A stretch of DNA of 64,000 bases from NCBI GenBank assembly GCA_963734295.1, contig CAVTGS010000024.1, positions 1 to 64,000 of the forward strand, in the 5' to 3' direction. The DNA comes from JAEUMW01 sp963734295. Its GTDB lineage: Bacteria > Pseudomonadota > Gammaproteobacteria > Burkholderiales > JAEUMW01. Below the pieces are notes generated by a model. That model searched no databases and was not told the origin of the DNA. It was given only the letters and a program-made list of their open reading frames with translations. The position numbers were made by a program, and so were the translations under genes. This document shows, piece by piece, positions 55,343 to 64,000 of the stretch; within the stretch, counting starts at the first letter, position 1; each line of letters starts with the position of its first letter.

Positions 55343-56350
55343 ATGACCTCGAAGCACGCGCGGGACATCTGCCTCGCATCCCTGCTCCTCCTGCTCACGG
55401 CGCTGGTGCTGCCCAGCCGCGCCCGCGCGGCCGACGGCGTGCCGGAGAGCCGGCCGATGGTGCTCATGACCGGTTCGGAGCGCGGGGTCTACTACCCGGT
55501 CGGCTCGGCGCTCTGCACGCTTTTCAACTTCGAGCAGAAGAGCGGGTCGCGCTGCGTCGCGGTGCGCTCACGCGGTTCGGTGGCCAATATCGCGGGGCTC
55601 AAGGCCGGCAAGGCGCAGCTCGCACTGGTGCAGTCGGACACACAGGCCGCGGCGTACCAGGGCACCGGCGAATTCGAGGCGACAGGCGCGCATCCGCGGC
55701 TGCGGTCGCTCTTCGCGCTCTACAGCGAGTACCTCGCCGTGCTCGTGCGCGCCGATTCGGGCATCCAGCAGATCGGCGACTTGAAGGGCAAACGCATCAA
55801 CATCGGGCGTGCGGAATCGGGGCAGCACGCGGTGGTCGAGCAGGTGCTGGGCGCGATGGGTCTTGCGCCGGGCGACTTTGCCGTTTACCGCGAGAGAGGT
55901 CCGCGGCAGGTTAACCGTCTCTGCACGGGCGAGCTCGACGCGGCGGCTTTCCTCGGAGGCTCGCCGAACGGGCACGTGACCGAGGCGACGCTCGCCTGCG
56001 ACGTTCGGCTGCTGCCCGTTGCCGGACCGCAGATCCGGCAACTGCTGGAACGCCATCCCGAGCTTTCCCGTGGCCTCATTCCGGGCGGGCGCTATCGCGG
56101 CAACCCGAACGACGTGCCCACGGTGAGTGTCACGGCCACTCTGGTCACCACTGCGTTGCAGCCGGAGGACGAAGTCCATGCGCTCGTGCGCACGATCTTC
56201 GACAACTTCCAGGTGCTCGCGGAGATGCACCCGGTACTGAACGAGCTCGAGCCGCGCGAGATGGTGCGCAGCCACGGCGCCGCACCGCTGCATCCGGGCG
56301 CGGAGCGTTTCTTCCGCGAGCGCGGCCTGATCGAGCAGCGCGACCCGTGA
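55343..56350 (+). CDS. TAXI family TRAP transporter solute-binding protein
   Basis: A 335-residue periplasmic binding protein: signal peptide to about residue 29, then MTGSERGVYYPVGSALC, SRGSVANIAGLKAGKAQLAL and GKRINIGRAESGQHAVVEQV, all TAXI features. No TRAP membrane subunits are nearby, so the partner is elsewhere or it is a sensor. The stop overlaps the next GTG (GTGA). Confidence 0.88.
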   Translation: MTSKHARDICLASLLLLLTALVLPSRARAADGVPESRPMVLMTGSERGVYYPVGSALCTLFNFEQKSGSRCVAVRSRGSVANIAGLKAGKAQLALVQSDTQAAAYQGTGEFEATGAHPRLRSLFALYSEYLAVLVRADSGIQQIGDLKGKRINIGRAESGQHAVVEQVLGAMGLAPGDFAVYRERGPRQVNRLCTGELDAAAFLGGSPNGHVTEATLACDVRLLPVAGPQIRQLLERHPELSRGLIPGGRYRGNPNDVPTVSVTATLVTTALQPEDEVHALVRTIFDNFQVLAEMHPVLNELEPREMVRSHGAAPLHPGAERFFRERGLIEQRDP

Positions 56351-57003
56351 CGATATCGCGCCGCGCCACCCTCAGGCTGATCGCGGCCGGTGCACTCGGT
56401 GCCGCAGTCCCGCGCCTGGCATGGGCCGATGCCCTGCCGCTCCCGCTCAAATTCAGAATCATGCGCGCCGGCAAGCAGATCGGCATGCACTCGGTCGGTT
56501 TCGAGCGCGCGGGCGGCGGACTCAGCGTCGCGACCGCGATCGACCTTGAGGTGAAGATCGCCTTTATCTCGGCTTTCCGGTTCTCTCATCGCGGCACGGA
56601 ACGTTGGGAAAGCGACCGCCTGGTGGAGCTCAAGAGCACCACGGACGAGAACGGCGAGCGCTTCGAGGTGAGCGGCAAGCTCGGCACCGACGGCCTGCTG
56701 GTCACGGCGCCCAATGGCACCGCCATCGCGAAGGGCATGACGTTCACGACCAACGATCTCTGGAACCGGAACGCGCTGCAATCGAAGACCCTGGTCGACG
56801 CGCAGCACGGCGGCGTGGTGGGTATCGTCAGCCGGTCGGAAGCCGCGGAGGAGATCCTCTCGGGCGAGCGCAGGATCACCGCCAGCCGCTACCGGATCAT
56901 CAGCCCCTTCCTGGCCGGAACGATCTGGTACGACGGCGCCGGTCGCTGGCGTAAAAGCGAGTTCGAGATCAAGGGCGAGCGGCTCGAATACCGCCCCGTC
57001 TGA
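56347..57003 (+). CDS. DUF6134 family exported protein
   Basis: A 218-residue exported protein. SRRATLRLIAAGALGAAVP is a Tat-like signal. The rest is beta-rich (FRFSHRGTERWESDRLVELK, YDGAGRWRKSEFEIKGERLE) as in DUF6134. Coupled to the TAXI gene, which suggests a shared pathway; function unknown. GTG 56347. Confidence 0.78.
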   Translation: MTISRRATLRLIAAGALGAAVPRLAWADALPLPLKFRIMRAGKQIGMHSVGFERAGGGLSVATAIDLEVKIAFISAFRFSHRGTERWESDRLVELKSTTDENGERFEVSGKLGTDGLLVTAPNGTAIAKGMTFTTNDLWNRNALQSKTLVDAQHGGVVGIVSRSEAAEEILSGERRITASRYRIISPFLAGTIWYDGAGRWRKSEFEIKGERLEYRPV

Positions 57004-57029
57004 CGCCACCCCGACGAGAGGAGACGACG

Positions 57030-57188
57030 ATGGAATCCCTGCGCAAGACCTCGCGATCGCGGTGCTCACAGCGACCGCGATCGACCGGATACGGCGTTTG
57101 CCTCTCCAGGCAGCGCCGCGTAGAATCCGCTGCCCGGCGATCGCGATTTCTCGCTCGCCGCCCAACACACTCGGAGATTCGTAAATGA
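57030..57188 (+). CDS. Small ORF preceding the duplicated-domain protein
   Basis: A 52-codon ORF with a good AGGAG 7-8 bases upstream of ATG 57030; it ends in ATGA overlapping the next start. Product is Arg/Ser-rich (MESLRKTSRSRCSQ) and matches nothing I recognise. It may be a leader peptide, a frameshifted remnant or chance. Confidence 0.25.
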   Translation: MESLRKTSRSRCSQRPRSTGYGVCLSRQRRVESAARRSRFLARRPTHSEIRK

Positions 57189-57763
57189 AGAAAGCATTGA
57201 TTGCGCTGGCCGCTGCGGCCACCTTGGCTGCAAGCGGTACGGCCCTTGCCGATAAGCATCAGGGCAAGATGGTGGAAGCCGGCGGCATGGGCGAAACAGC
57301 CACCGTCACGGCAACCGTGCAGGCGGTGGATCTGGAGAAGCGCATCGTCACCCTGAAGGGTCCCGAGGGTAACGTCTTCGACGTCAAGGTCGGCCCGGAG
57401 GCGCGAAATCTGGCGCAAGTGAAGCCCGGCGACATCGTGGTCGCCAAGTATTTCGAGGCGGTCGCGGTCGAGGTCAAGAAGGGCGGTGTGGGCATTCGCG
57501 GTAAGGAAAGCGAAACCGCCGTATCGCGGGCACCGCTGGGCGAGAAGCCCGCGGGCGCCGTCGCCACCACGACGACCATCACTGCCAATGTGACCAAGGT
57601 CGACCCCAAGAAGCAGGTCGTGACGCTCGAAGGTCCGAGCGGGAGGTCCGTGAACGTCAAGGTGAAGGATCCAGCGGTGTTCAGCCAGATCAAGGCCGGC
57701 GAACAGGTGGAGATGGTGATCACGGAGGCCATGGCCATCGCCGTCGAAGCGCCGAAGAAGTAA
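57185..57763 (+). CDS. Periplasmic protein with two repeated beta domains
   Basis: A 192-residue secreted protein: signal peptide to residue 22, then two copies of an about 60-residue OB-like module. The first is TATVQAVDLEKRIVTLKGPE...VKPGDIVVAKY, the second ANVTKVDPKKQVVTLEGPSG...IKAGEQVEMVI. The modules are joined by an Ala/Gly/Thr linker. No known family is recognised with confidence. Possible roles are metal or ligand binding in the periplasm. Confidence 0.75.
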   Translation: MKKALIALAAAATLAASGTALADKHQGKMVEAGGMGETATVTATVQAVDLEKRIVTLKGPEGNVFDVKVGPEARNLAQVKPGDIVVAKYFEAVAVEVKKGGVGIRGKESETAVSRAPLGEKPAGAVATTTTITANVTKVDPKKQVVTLEGPSGRSVNVKVKDPAVFSQIKAGEQVEMVITEAMAIAVEAPKK

Positions 57764-57875
57764 GCACGCTCACCGAGGCGATCACTTCGCCGCCGCAACC
57801 CCATCGACGGCGCTGCTCCGACGCCGCGCGCCCGGCATAATACGGCGCAGGGCGATAAGAACAGGGAGAGCGGAC

Positions 57876-59884
57876 ATGGCGGGAAGGTTCGGGGCAGTTG
57901 GGCTCTCGCGTCGTATCCCCCTGCTGCTTGCGGCCTGTGCCTGGGGCGCGGCGGGTGCGGCGTACGGATGGATCTACCCCGAGCACCGCGACATCGCGGT
58001 GCTCGCCGTCGAAGGTCTCGATCCAGAACGCAAGGCGGAGTTCGACCGCCTGTGGCAGGAGGCGCGGTGGGGTGACGAGGGACGTCTCTGCGCCGCAGGC
58101 GCCGACACCGAGCAGGACGTCGCACCCGACTGCATCGACTGGGCGGCGCTGTCGGGGATTGCCGGCGATCATTCGTGCTCGAGCCAGGAGATGCTCGAAG
58201 CCGTTCGCACATCGGAGTGGATTCTCCAGGTTGCCGATGTCGCTGCACAGCTCAAGGAGGATCTCGCGCGGATTCCCGTCACTGCGACCCCGGACCAGAG
58301 CGTGGGTGCATCGACCATTCTCGGCGACGCTCAACGACGGCTGACGGACGAATCGAGCCGCGCCAAGCGCTTGAACGCATTGCGTGCGGCCGACACCCGT
58401 CTGCAGCGCGCCGATCCCAAGTACGCGACCCGGGCGGACTCGAACCTCGCCCATTTTCTGCTCGCCCGTCCTGACACGAGCCTGGACACGAATGCCTACG
58501 TGGAACTGGCTCTAACTCCCGGGTCGCAGCTCAACGCGCCTGGTGTCTATGTCTGGCTTCACACGAGCGCACTGCAGAAGGCGAGCCGACTCGCCAACGA
58601 GCCACAACTATCGCCAGAGGAACGCCGCGCGCTCGCTCGCGCCGCTCTGTTCGACGAGGCGTTCGCGCTGCATTTCCTCGAAGACATGCACGCGTCCGGC
58701 CACGTCGCCGGCAGTTGGGCGATGTGTCGCAACGCAAAGGCACGCACGACTTCTACAACCAGAACGGTCTCGAGGTATTCACCTGGAAGGGTCGCGACAA
58801 GACGATCGTGTTGATGGGCGACGCGCATATGCGTCCGGAGGATGCCGCGTTCGCCGCCCAAGCCGCGCGCACCTGCCTGGCGCAAGTGCTGGATACCGCA
58901 ACCGGCCGGTCACGCGGCTACGACATTCCGTACGTTCCGATGGCTCCTTCCTCGCCGGACGGCATGGACATCTGCAAAAGCGCCACCCTTCCCCAGCGTG
59001 CCGAAGCGGGGAAGGGGCGGTATAAGGCCGCCCTTCAAGAGACGCTCTCGAATACGCCTGTGCCGGGTCTCGGTCCCGGGCTCGGATCGCAGCCGCGCGC
59101 GCGCAGCGAGGTGGGCGCGTTCATTGGATTGGCGGGCTCCATTGACGGACGCGGCGTAAGCGGCGGATTCGAAGCAGCGCAGACCCAGAACGGCTTCGTG
59201 TTCGGCCTCGATCTGGGGGTTCGCGCCGGCTTCGGACTGGAGGGGGCACTCGGCGACGCGGGGGATGGATTGGTGTTTGCCCAGCTCGGCTTGGCCGCCG
59301 ACAGTCCCTCGACCAACAATTTTTCCGATACCGGGGTGGGTGCGGCATTGAAAGGGAGCCTGGGTGCGGCGATCCCGTCACGCACAGGATTGTCCGGCCG
59401 GATCCGGATGCCGTTCTATCTGATCCCGGGTGACCTCCTGCTCCTCGCGCCGATGTATTTTTATGATCCCGAACGCTACGCGCAGATGGCCGTCACCGCA
59501 GCCAACGGCGGTGTCCTGGGATGGCAAGCCGGCTGGGCCACGCGCTTCGGACGGTTCCAGTTCGTGCTCGGGCGCGAGCTCGGCGTGGTGGCATACGGCC
59601 TGACTGGGGTGGACGAGTTGATTGTCCCGAGCGACCGCCCTGACGGCCTGGGGCGGGTGGTCAACTTCAAGTCGATCTATTTCGAGCTGCCGATCGTCGA
59701 GTACCGCCCCTATCGCGCGTTTGCTTCCAACCAAAGCTCCTCGCTCGTGTTTCAATTTTTTGTCGGCGCGGACATTCCCTACGACGACAAGGTAGAAAGG
59801 CCGATCGGCGGGGCCCCGGCGAGTCTGGTAACCGTCTACTCCCTCGGCCTGCGCATGATCTTCGACTGGCGTTATTACTGGTGA
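57876..59884 (+). CDS. Zinc phospholipase C/S1-P1-like domain fused to a C-terminal beta-barrel, apparent frameshift
   Basis: About 669 residues. A signal peptide leads to a mature start near YGWIYPEHRDIAVLAVEGL, where a leading Trp recalls zinc phospholipase C. HFLEDMHASGHVAGSW and KGTHDFYNQNG hold likely zinc His and Asp ligands. The second half (about residues 380-669) alternates Gly-rich beta segments and ends in IFDWRYYW, as outer-membrane barrels do. One G is missing near 58718 (TTGGGCG for TTGGGGCG), so AGSW should continue GDVSQRKGTHD. The stop overlaps the next ATG (ATGA). Function is inferred from fold only. Confidence 0.65.
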
Positions 59885-59949
59885 TGCGCGCGAACCTGTT
59901 GGTCGCGGCGATCGCGGCCGCAGTGCTAAGCGGCTGCGCCTCGCAGCCG

Positions 59950-59954
59950 TTGAT
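59950..59954. repeat. IS target-site duplication, left copy
   Basis: TTGAT directly before the left end; the right copy is at 61582-61586. Confidence 0.9.
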
Positions 59955-61581
59955 CCTAAAAACGGCAAACGGCGATCTCGCCATTGTGTAACCTTTTGAG
60001 TGGGCGAGGGGAAGTTGCTATTGGGGGAGCCACCAAATGGGTGAAGCGAGAAAGCGCGGTGCTGCTGCGGTGCACGAGGCGCTGACAGTGCTGGGGGTCG
60101 AGGCGCTCGGAGGCCCAGTGCAGGTGCGCTGGAACCAGCGTGAAGCGGCGACACCGTTCGGTCAGATGGCGTATTTTGCGGAGTTTCTGAATCTCACGGG
60201 GTTGTACCGGCGCTGGGTCGAGAGTTGCCCGTTGCATTATGCGAGCCCGAACGGATCGCAGATTGGCGACGTGCTGGGGACGCTGTTCTTGTCGGTGCTC
60301 GCGGGGCACTGGCGCTATGCGCACATCGCGGCCCTGCGCGCTGACGCGGTCAGTGCGGGGTTGCTGGGGATGAAGGCCATCGTCTCCGAAGACACGGTGC
60401 GCCGGGCGCTGAAGGCGCTCGATGAGGACGCAGCGGTGGGCTGGTTGCAGTCTCATCTGGATGCCAGTGTGCTGCCGCTGCTGGCCGCGCCGTGGGTGCT
60501 CGACACCGATGTGACGGTCAAGCCGCTGTACGGGAAGCAGGAAGGAGCGCTCATTGGCTACAACCCGCACAAGCCGGGACGCCCCTCGCACGCCTACCAC
60601 AGCTACCAGATGGCGGGGCTGCGACTGATGCTGTCGGTGACGGTGGCCGCGGGCAATCAAAGCCACGCCAACACCACCCTGCCTGGACTGATCGAGTTGA
60701 TCGAACGCTTGCCGCGCGAGAAGCGTCCGGCGCTGGTGCGCGGCGACTGCGGCCAGGGCGGCGAGCCGACGATGGCAGCGCTGGAAGCACGCGCGGTGCA
60801 CTACTTGTTCAAGCTGCGTCTCACGAAGAACGTCAAGCGCTATATCGAGCGCAGCTTCGCCAGCGGGCAGTGGTGCGATGCGGGGCAAGGCTGGCAAGCT
60901 CAGGAGGGAATGATCCAGCTCATGGGTTGGAGCCGCGCGCGGCGTATCGTGATTCTGCGTCGCCCGCCTGCAGGGCGACGTGCTGCTCAGCGATGAACAG
61001 CAACTGCGCCTGGCCTTCGTCGAGAAGGACGTCCCGGCCAAGGGCTATGAGTACGCCGTGCTGGTGACCGATCTTGCCTACGACATGCTCGCCATCGCGC
61101 AGCTGTACCGCGACCGCGGCGATGCGGAGAACGCCTTCGACGAGTTGAAGAACCAGTGGGGCTGGGGCGGCTTCACCACGCACGATCTGAAGCGTTGCCG
61201 CCTCACCGCCATGACCGTGGCGCTCGCCTACAACTGGTGGAGCCTGTTCGTGCGACTCGCCCACCCCGAGGGGCGCCTGGAGGCAATCACCAGCCGCCCG
61301 TTCCTGCTCTCGGCGATCGGGCGCATGACTTCCCATGCCGGACAGACTCACCTGTCGATCACGCCGATGCACGCAAAGGCAACCTACGCCCGAGCGCTGC
61401 TCACCGCGGTGAGCCAGCGGTTGCAGGGCTGGAAAAGATCTGCGGAGCAGTTGCCCATCATATCGGTGTGGCAGCGCGTGTGCGAGTTCATCGCCACTCA
61501 CGTGACTGGATTCAACTGGCTCGCAGCGCGATCGGAACCCCGCTTGATGCACTGCACATAGAGGCAACTGCGGTTTTTAGG
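59955..61581 (+). mobile_element. IS1380-family insertion sequence
   Basis: A 1627-bp element. Ends are imperfect inverted repeats: CCTAAAAACGGCA at 59955-59967 and, on the other strand, CCTAAAAACCGCA at 61569-61581 (12 of 13 match). Flanked by the 5-bp duplication TTGAT. It carries one transposase with one frameshift. The near-perfect ends and intact duplication suggest a recent insertion. Confidence 0.92.
60037..61561 (+). CDS. IS1380-family transposase, apparent frameshift
   Basis: About 508 residues. The DDE residues lie in LDTDVTVKPLYGKQEGALIG, VRGDCGQGGEPTM and YRDRGDAENAFDELKNQWGW. GYNPHKPGRPSHAYH is the IS1380 signature. An extra C near 60967 ends the first frame after LRRPPAGRR; the second frame continues RLQGDVLLSDEQQLRLAF. 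If real, the element is dead; if an error, it is probably active. Strong GGGGGAG site before ATG 60037. Confidence 0.9.
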
Positions 61582-61586
61582 TTGAT
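61582..61586. repeat. IS target-site duplication, right copy
   Basis: TTGAT directly after the right end, matching 59950-59954. Confidence 0.9.
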
Positions 61587-62590
61587 ACCTTACAGCGCCG
61601 ATACGCCGCCGCTCGCCCTCGTTCCCGCGGCACAGGCAGGGGTGCAGGACAAGCGGCCGAGGTTTCGCGAGATCTTCTGCGCGGTGCTCGAAGCACGCAA
61701 GAGCGAGCTTCCCGATCACCGTTCGTGCGACGAAGCGCTGACCCGCGTGGGGGCCGAGCCCGCGGGCACCGATCGGCCGGTCACGCTGGAGCCGTCGCGC
61801 CGGCGGCTCGTCGCCGTCCTGGTTCCCGGATTCGGGTACGACTGCTTCGAGTCCTGGCTCGAGGCGCCCGGCACGGTCATTGAGCATCTGCGCAAACACG
61901 GATATGACCTCTCGTTGATCCGAGTGGAAGGTCTTTCGAGCACGGCACGCAACGCGGGCTTGATCCGCGATGCACTGATGTCGATGCCGGCCGAAGCCGG
62001 ATCGCCGCGGATCGTTCTCATCGGTTACTCGAAGGGTGCCAACGACATTCTCGAGGCGCTCGTGACCTACCCGGCGCTCGTTCCTCGCGTGGCGGCCGTC
62101 GTCACGGTCGCGGGCACGATCGGAGGCTCACCGCTCGCGAACGACGCGGACCAGGGTCTGGCCGAGCTGCTGGTTCATTTCCCCCGCGCTACTTGCACCG
62201 TCGGAGACCGTGGCGCGGTGGCAAGCCTGCGTCCCGCGACGCGCCGGGCGTGGCTGGCGGCGAATCCCTTACCGCGGGAGTTGCGCTACTATTCGGTGGT
62301 CGCCTTTCCGCAACCGGAGCGGATCTCCACGATTCTGAAGTCCTCGTACGAGAGGCTCAGTCTGGTCGACGCCCGCAACGACAGCCAGGTCATCTTCTAT
62401 GACGCGGTGGTGCCTGATAGCTCCCTGGTCGGCTACCTCAACGCCGACCACTGGGCGGTGGCAGTGCCCATCGCGCGTACACACGAAACGATTGCTGCGA
62501 CATTCGTAACGCAGAACGCCTATCCGCGCGAAGCGTTCGCGGAAGCCATTCTGCGCTTCGTCGAGGAGGACCTCGAGGCGCCTTGGGAAG

Positions 62591-62860
62591 ATGCCGCGTC
62601 CACTCAAGTGCGAAGTCGCTAGCCGCCATATCAACACCGCAGTGGGCGTCATCGTCGAGAGCCCAGGACTAGCCGGGATACTCGCCAGGCTGATCGAGCG
62701 CGACATGCTGCCGACCAACAGCTGGAAGGTGGAGTTCGACGGCAGTGCTGGGCTGCGCTGGGTCAACGAGCAGGAAACCCTGACCAGCCAGCCTGCGCGC
62801 GACTGGTGGCAGCGCGTCCAGGACGTGATCTTCATGGCGTTTACGAAGGAGGTCTACTGA
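62591..62860 (+). pseudogene. C-terminal fragment of a phospholipase D/cardiolipin synthase family protein
   Basis: An open frame of 89 codons resembles only the last part of PLD-family proteins: RHINTAVGVIVESPGLAGIL, then LRWVNEQETLTSQPARDWWQ and VQDVIFMAF. The HKD catalytic motifs are absent, and it overlaps the end of the hydrolase gene, so it is a leftover of a larger gene or a fusion scar. AAGGAGGT near its end can serve the next gene. Confidence 0.6.
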
Positions 62861-63912
62861 CCCGCTCCGGCGCGAGCCTCGTCTGCCTGGCAATCGCAGC
62901 GAGCGGATTGCTCGCGGCGTGCGCGGCCGATCCAACTCCCCGAGCCGACGCAGCCGCCCCGTCCACCCTCGTCGCCGCACGCGATGCCGGCGTGCACGAT
63001 CTCCGTGGAGCGTATCGGTCAGCGGTCTGCAATCGGGTCGCGCGCAGCGGCACCGCGTGTGAGGACGTGCTGCTGCGCCTCGCCGGTGAGCCCGCGGCGA
63101 CCGCGCCACCGACCGCCCAGGACGCGGCGGGAAAGTATCGCATTGCGTTCGTGCCGGGGCTTTTCTCCGAATGCTTCGAGCAGATCGCCCGACCGTTCGC
63201 CGACGTCCAACGCGACTTGCGCGCAGCGGGGTTCACGGTGGACTACTTTCAAGTGCCGGGGCGCGGCACGGCGGCCCAGAACGCCACGCGTCTCGCAGAG
63301 CATTTCCTTACCGCCGACGGCGACCCGCGTCCCATCATCGTGTTTGCTTATTCGAAGGGCCTGGTGGACGTGCTGGAGTTCGTGGTCCGGTATCCGCAAG
63401 CCGCACGAAAGATTGCCGCAGTGGTTGCCGTCGCCGGTGCTGCAAACGGGACTCCGCTCGCCGACGATGTGCATGCGATCTACCGTGACTGGGGCGCGGA
63501 ATTCCCGCTGCCCGGCTGCGACAAGGGTACGGGAGCGGAGATGAACGACCTGCGTCGCGACGTGCGGATCACCTGGTGGAAGGAGCACGGCGACGCAGTG
63601 ACAATTCCCATATTCGCACTGGTCGCAGCACCCCGACCGGATCGCGTGTCCCCTGCCACACGCCCCACCTACCGTTGGCTCGCACGGAGCGATCCGCGCA
63701 ACGATGGCAAGTTACTCTGGCACGACCAGATTCCAGCGCGGAGCTACCTGCTCGGCTACGTGAACGCAGACCACTGGTCGATCGCGACCCCGGTGACGAA
63801 TGAGCTGCCCGTGTTCCGGTTCCTGTTCCGGGACGAAGCGCCACGGACGGCACTCGTCGAGAGCGCGATCGAGGTCGTCGACCAAACCCTCAGTGATCGT
63901 GCGTCGAAGTGA
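62857..63912 (+). CDS. Lipoprotein alpha/beta hydrolase
   Basis: A 351-residue paralogue of the IS-split gene. Lipoprotein signal (SGLLAACAAD), then FVPGLFSECFEQI, the nucleophile elbow FAYSKGLVDV, a central VAGAANGTPLADD and a late His in YVNADHWSIATP. The start is uncertain: AAGGAGGT at 62846-62853 points to CTG 62857, overlapping the stop of the fragment upstream. Substrate unknown; an envelope esterase or lipase is inferred. Confidence 0.75.
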   Translation: MTRSGASLVCLAIAASGLLAACAADPTPRADAAAPSTLVAARDAGVHDLRGAYRSAVCNRVARSGTACEDVLLRLAGEPAATAPPTAQDAAGKYRIAFVPGLFSECFEQIARPFADVQRDLRAAGFTVDYFQVPGRGTAAQNATRLAEHFLTADGDPRPIIVFAYSKGLVDVLEFVVRYPQAARKIAAVVAVAGAANGTPLADDVHAIYRDWGAEFPLPGCDKGTGAEMNDLRRDVRITWWKEHGDAVTIPIFALVAAPRPDRVSPATRPTYRWLARSDPRNDGKLLWHDQIPARSYLLGYVNADHWSIATPVTNELPVFRFLFRDEAPRTALVESAIEVVDQTLSDRASK

Positions 63913-64000
63913 GGGGGCGTGGCCGAGCGCACGGGCGACGGACAACTGCCTTTCCGCGGCGCGACCACTATCCTCTTCCGCCCTGCTCTCCGGTTTTCTC
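63913..64000. other. Right edge, no gene seen
   Basis: 88 bases after the hydrolase gene. I see no start, terminator or repeat that can be supported before the window ends. Confidence 0.4.

Larger units (their letters stand above)
59884..62622 (+). pseudogene. Lipoprotein alpha/beta hydrolase, split by an insertion sequence
   Basis: N-terminal MRANLLVAAIAAAVLSGCAS with a lipobox Cys is cut after QPLI by the element at 59955-61581. Deleting the IS and one TTGAT copy joins QPLI to PYSADTPPLALVPA in frame, giving 368 residues. The C-terminal part has LVPGFGYDCFESW, the nucleophile elbow IGYSKGANDI and a His in YLNADHWAVAV. It is a paralogue of the gene at 62857. Substrate unknown. Confidence 0.85.

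Noticed and set aside
59985..61575. Alternative IS left end near AACCTTTTGAG at 59990
   Set aside because: It does not match the right end and has no target duplication; CCTAAAAAC at 59955 matches the right end and is flanked by TTGAT on both sides.

Overview
The window is GC-rich bacterial DNA, most likely from a betaproteobacterium. The order ispB, rplU, rpmA, obgE, proB, CNP1-like lipoprotein, rppH, proS is the usual betaproteobacterial one. It also carries a PHA synthase and an almost complete tetrahydromethanopterin (H4MPT) formaldehyde-oxidation cluster, which suggests a methylotroph or a C1-capable heterotroph. No rRNA, CRISPR array or phage structural gene was seen.

Layout. 0-9 kb: a miniature PHA-synthase-like gene, an AI-2E-family transporter, a winged-helix/ATPase/TPR regulator, a zinc alcohol dehydrogenase, full-length phaC, and a MntA/HepT toxin-antitoxin pair. 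A 28-29 bp element made of helically phased repeats lies upstream of both phaC-like genes and of the transporter. 9-12 kb: a fused osmolyte ABC binding protein/permease, an aldo/keto reductase and an orphan Hcp. 12-21.5 kb: an accessory island next to the 3' end of tRNA-Pro. It holds remnants of a type I restriction system (hsdM, hsdR), DUF2442/DUF4160 genes, a truncated HsdM joined in frame to an MFS carrier, and an intact compact operon: D12-class adenine methylase, HerA, NurA and dGTPase. 21.5-37 kb: core genes (tRNA-Pro, ispB, rplU-rpmA-obgE-proB, rubrerythrin operon, rppH, proS, slt, tlpA, yihY, wrbA and others). 37-54.4 kb: C1 metabolism. A minus-strand block carries methylofuran-type genes (ATP-grasp, hydantoinase-like, kinase) plus pabB. 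A second minus-strand run is mptG, mtdB, ATP-grasp, mch, RimK-like ligase, citG-like, fae, fae-like. The plus-strand operon is fhcB-A-D-C. 54.4-64 kb: cation efflux pump, TAXI binding protein, DUF6134, a duplicated-domain periplasmic protein, a phospholipase C-like/beta-barrel fusion, and two lipoprotein alpha/beta hydrolases. One hydrolase is cleanly split by an IS1380-family element with a 5-bp target duplication.

How the genes work together. Fae condenses formaldehyde with H4MPT, MtdB and Mch oxidise and open the adduct, and FhcABCD transfers and hydrolyses the formyl group to formate. MptG, PabB and the ATP-grasp/kinase/hydantoinase genes supply the H4MPT and methylofuran-type cofactors. 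PHA synthase stores the carbon.

Caution. About twenty single-base frameshifts are visible, including in mtdB, fhcA, fhcD and fhcC, and the tRNA-Pro acceptor stem has one extra base. None is seen from 21.7 to 34.2 kb. Many are plausibly sequencing or assembly errors in short G or C runs, so I annotate most such genes as single genes with an apparent frameshift.
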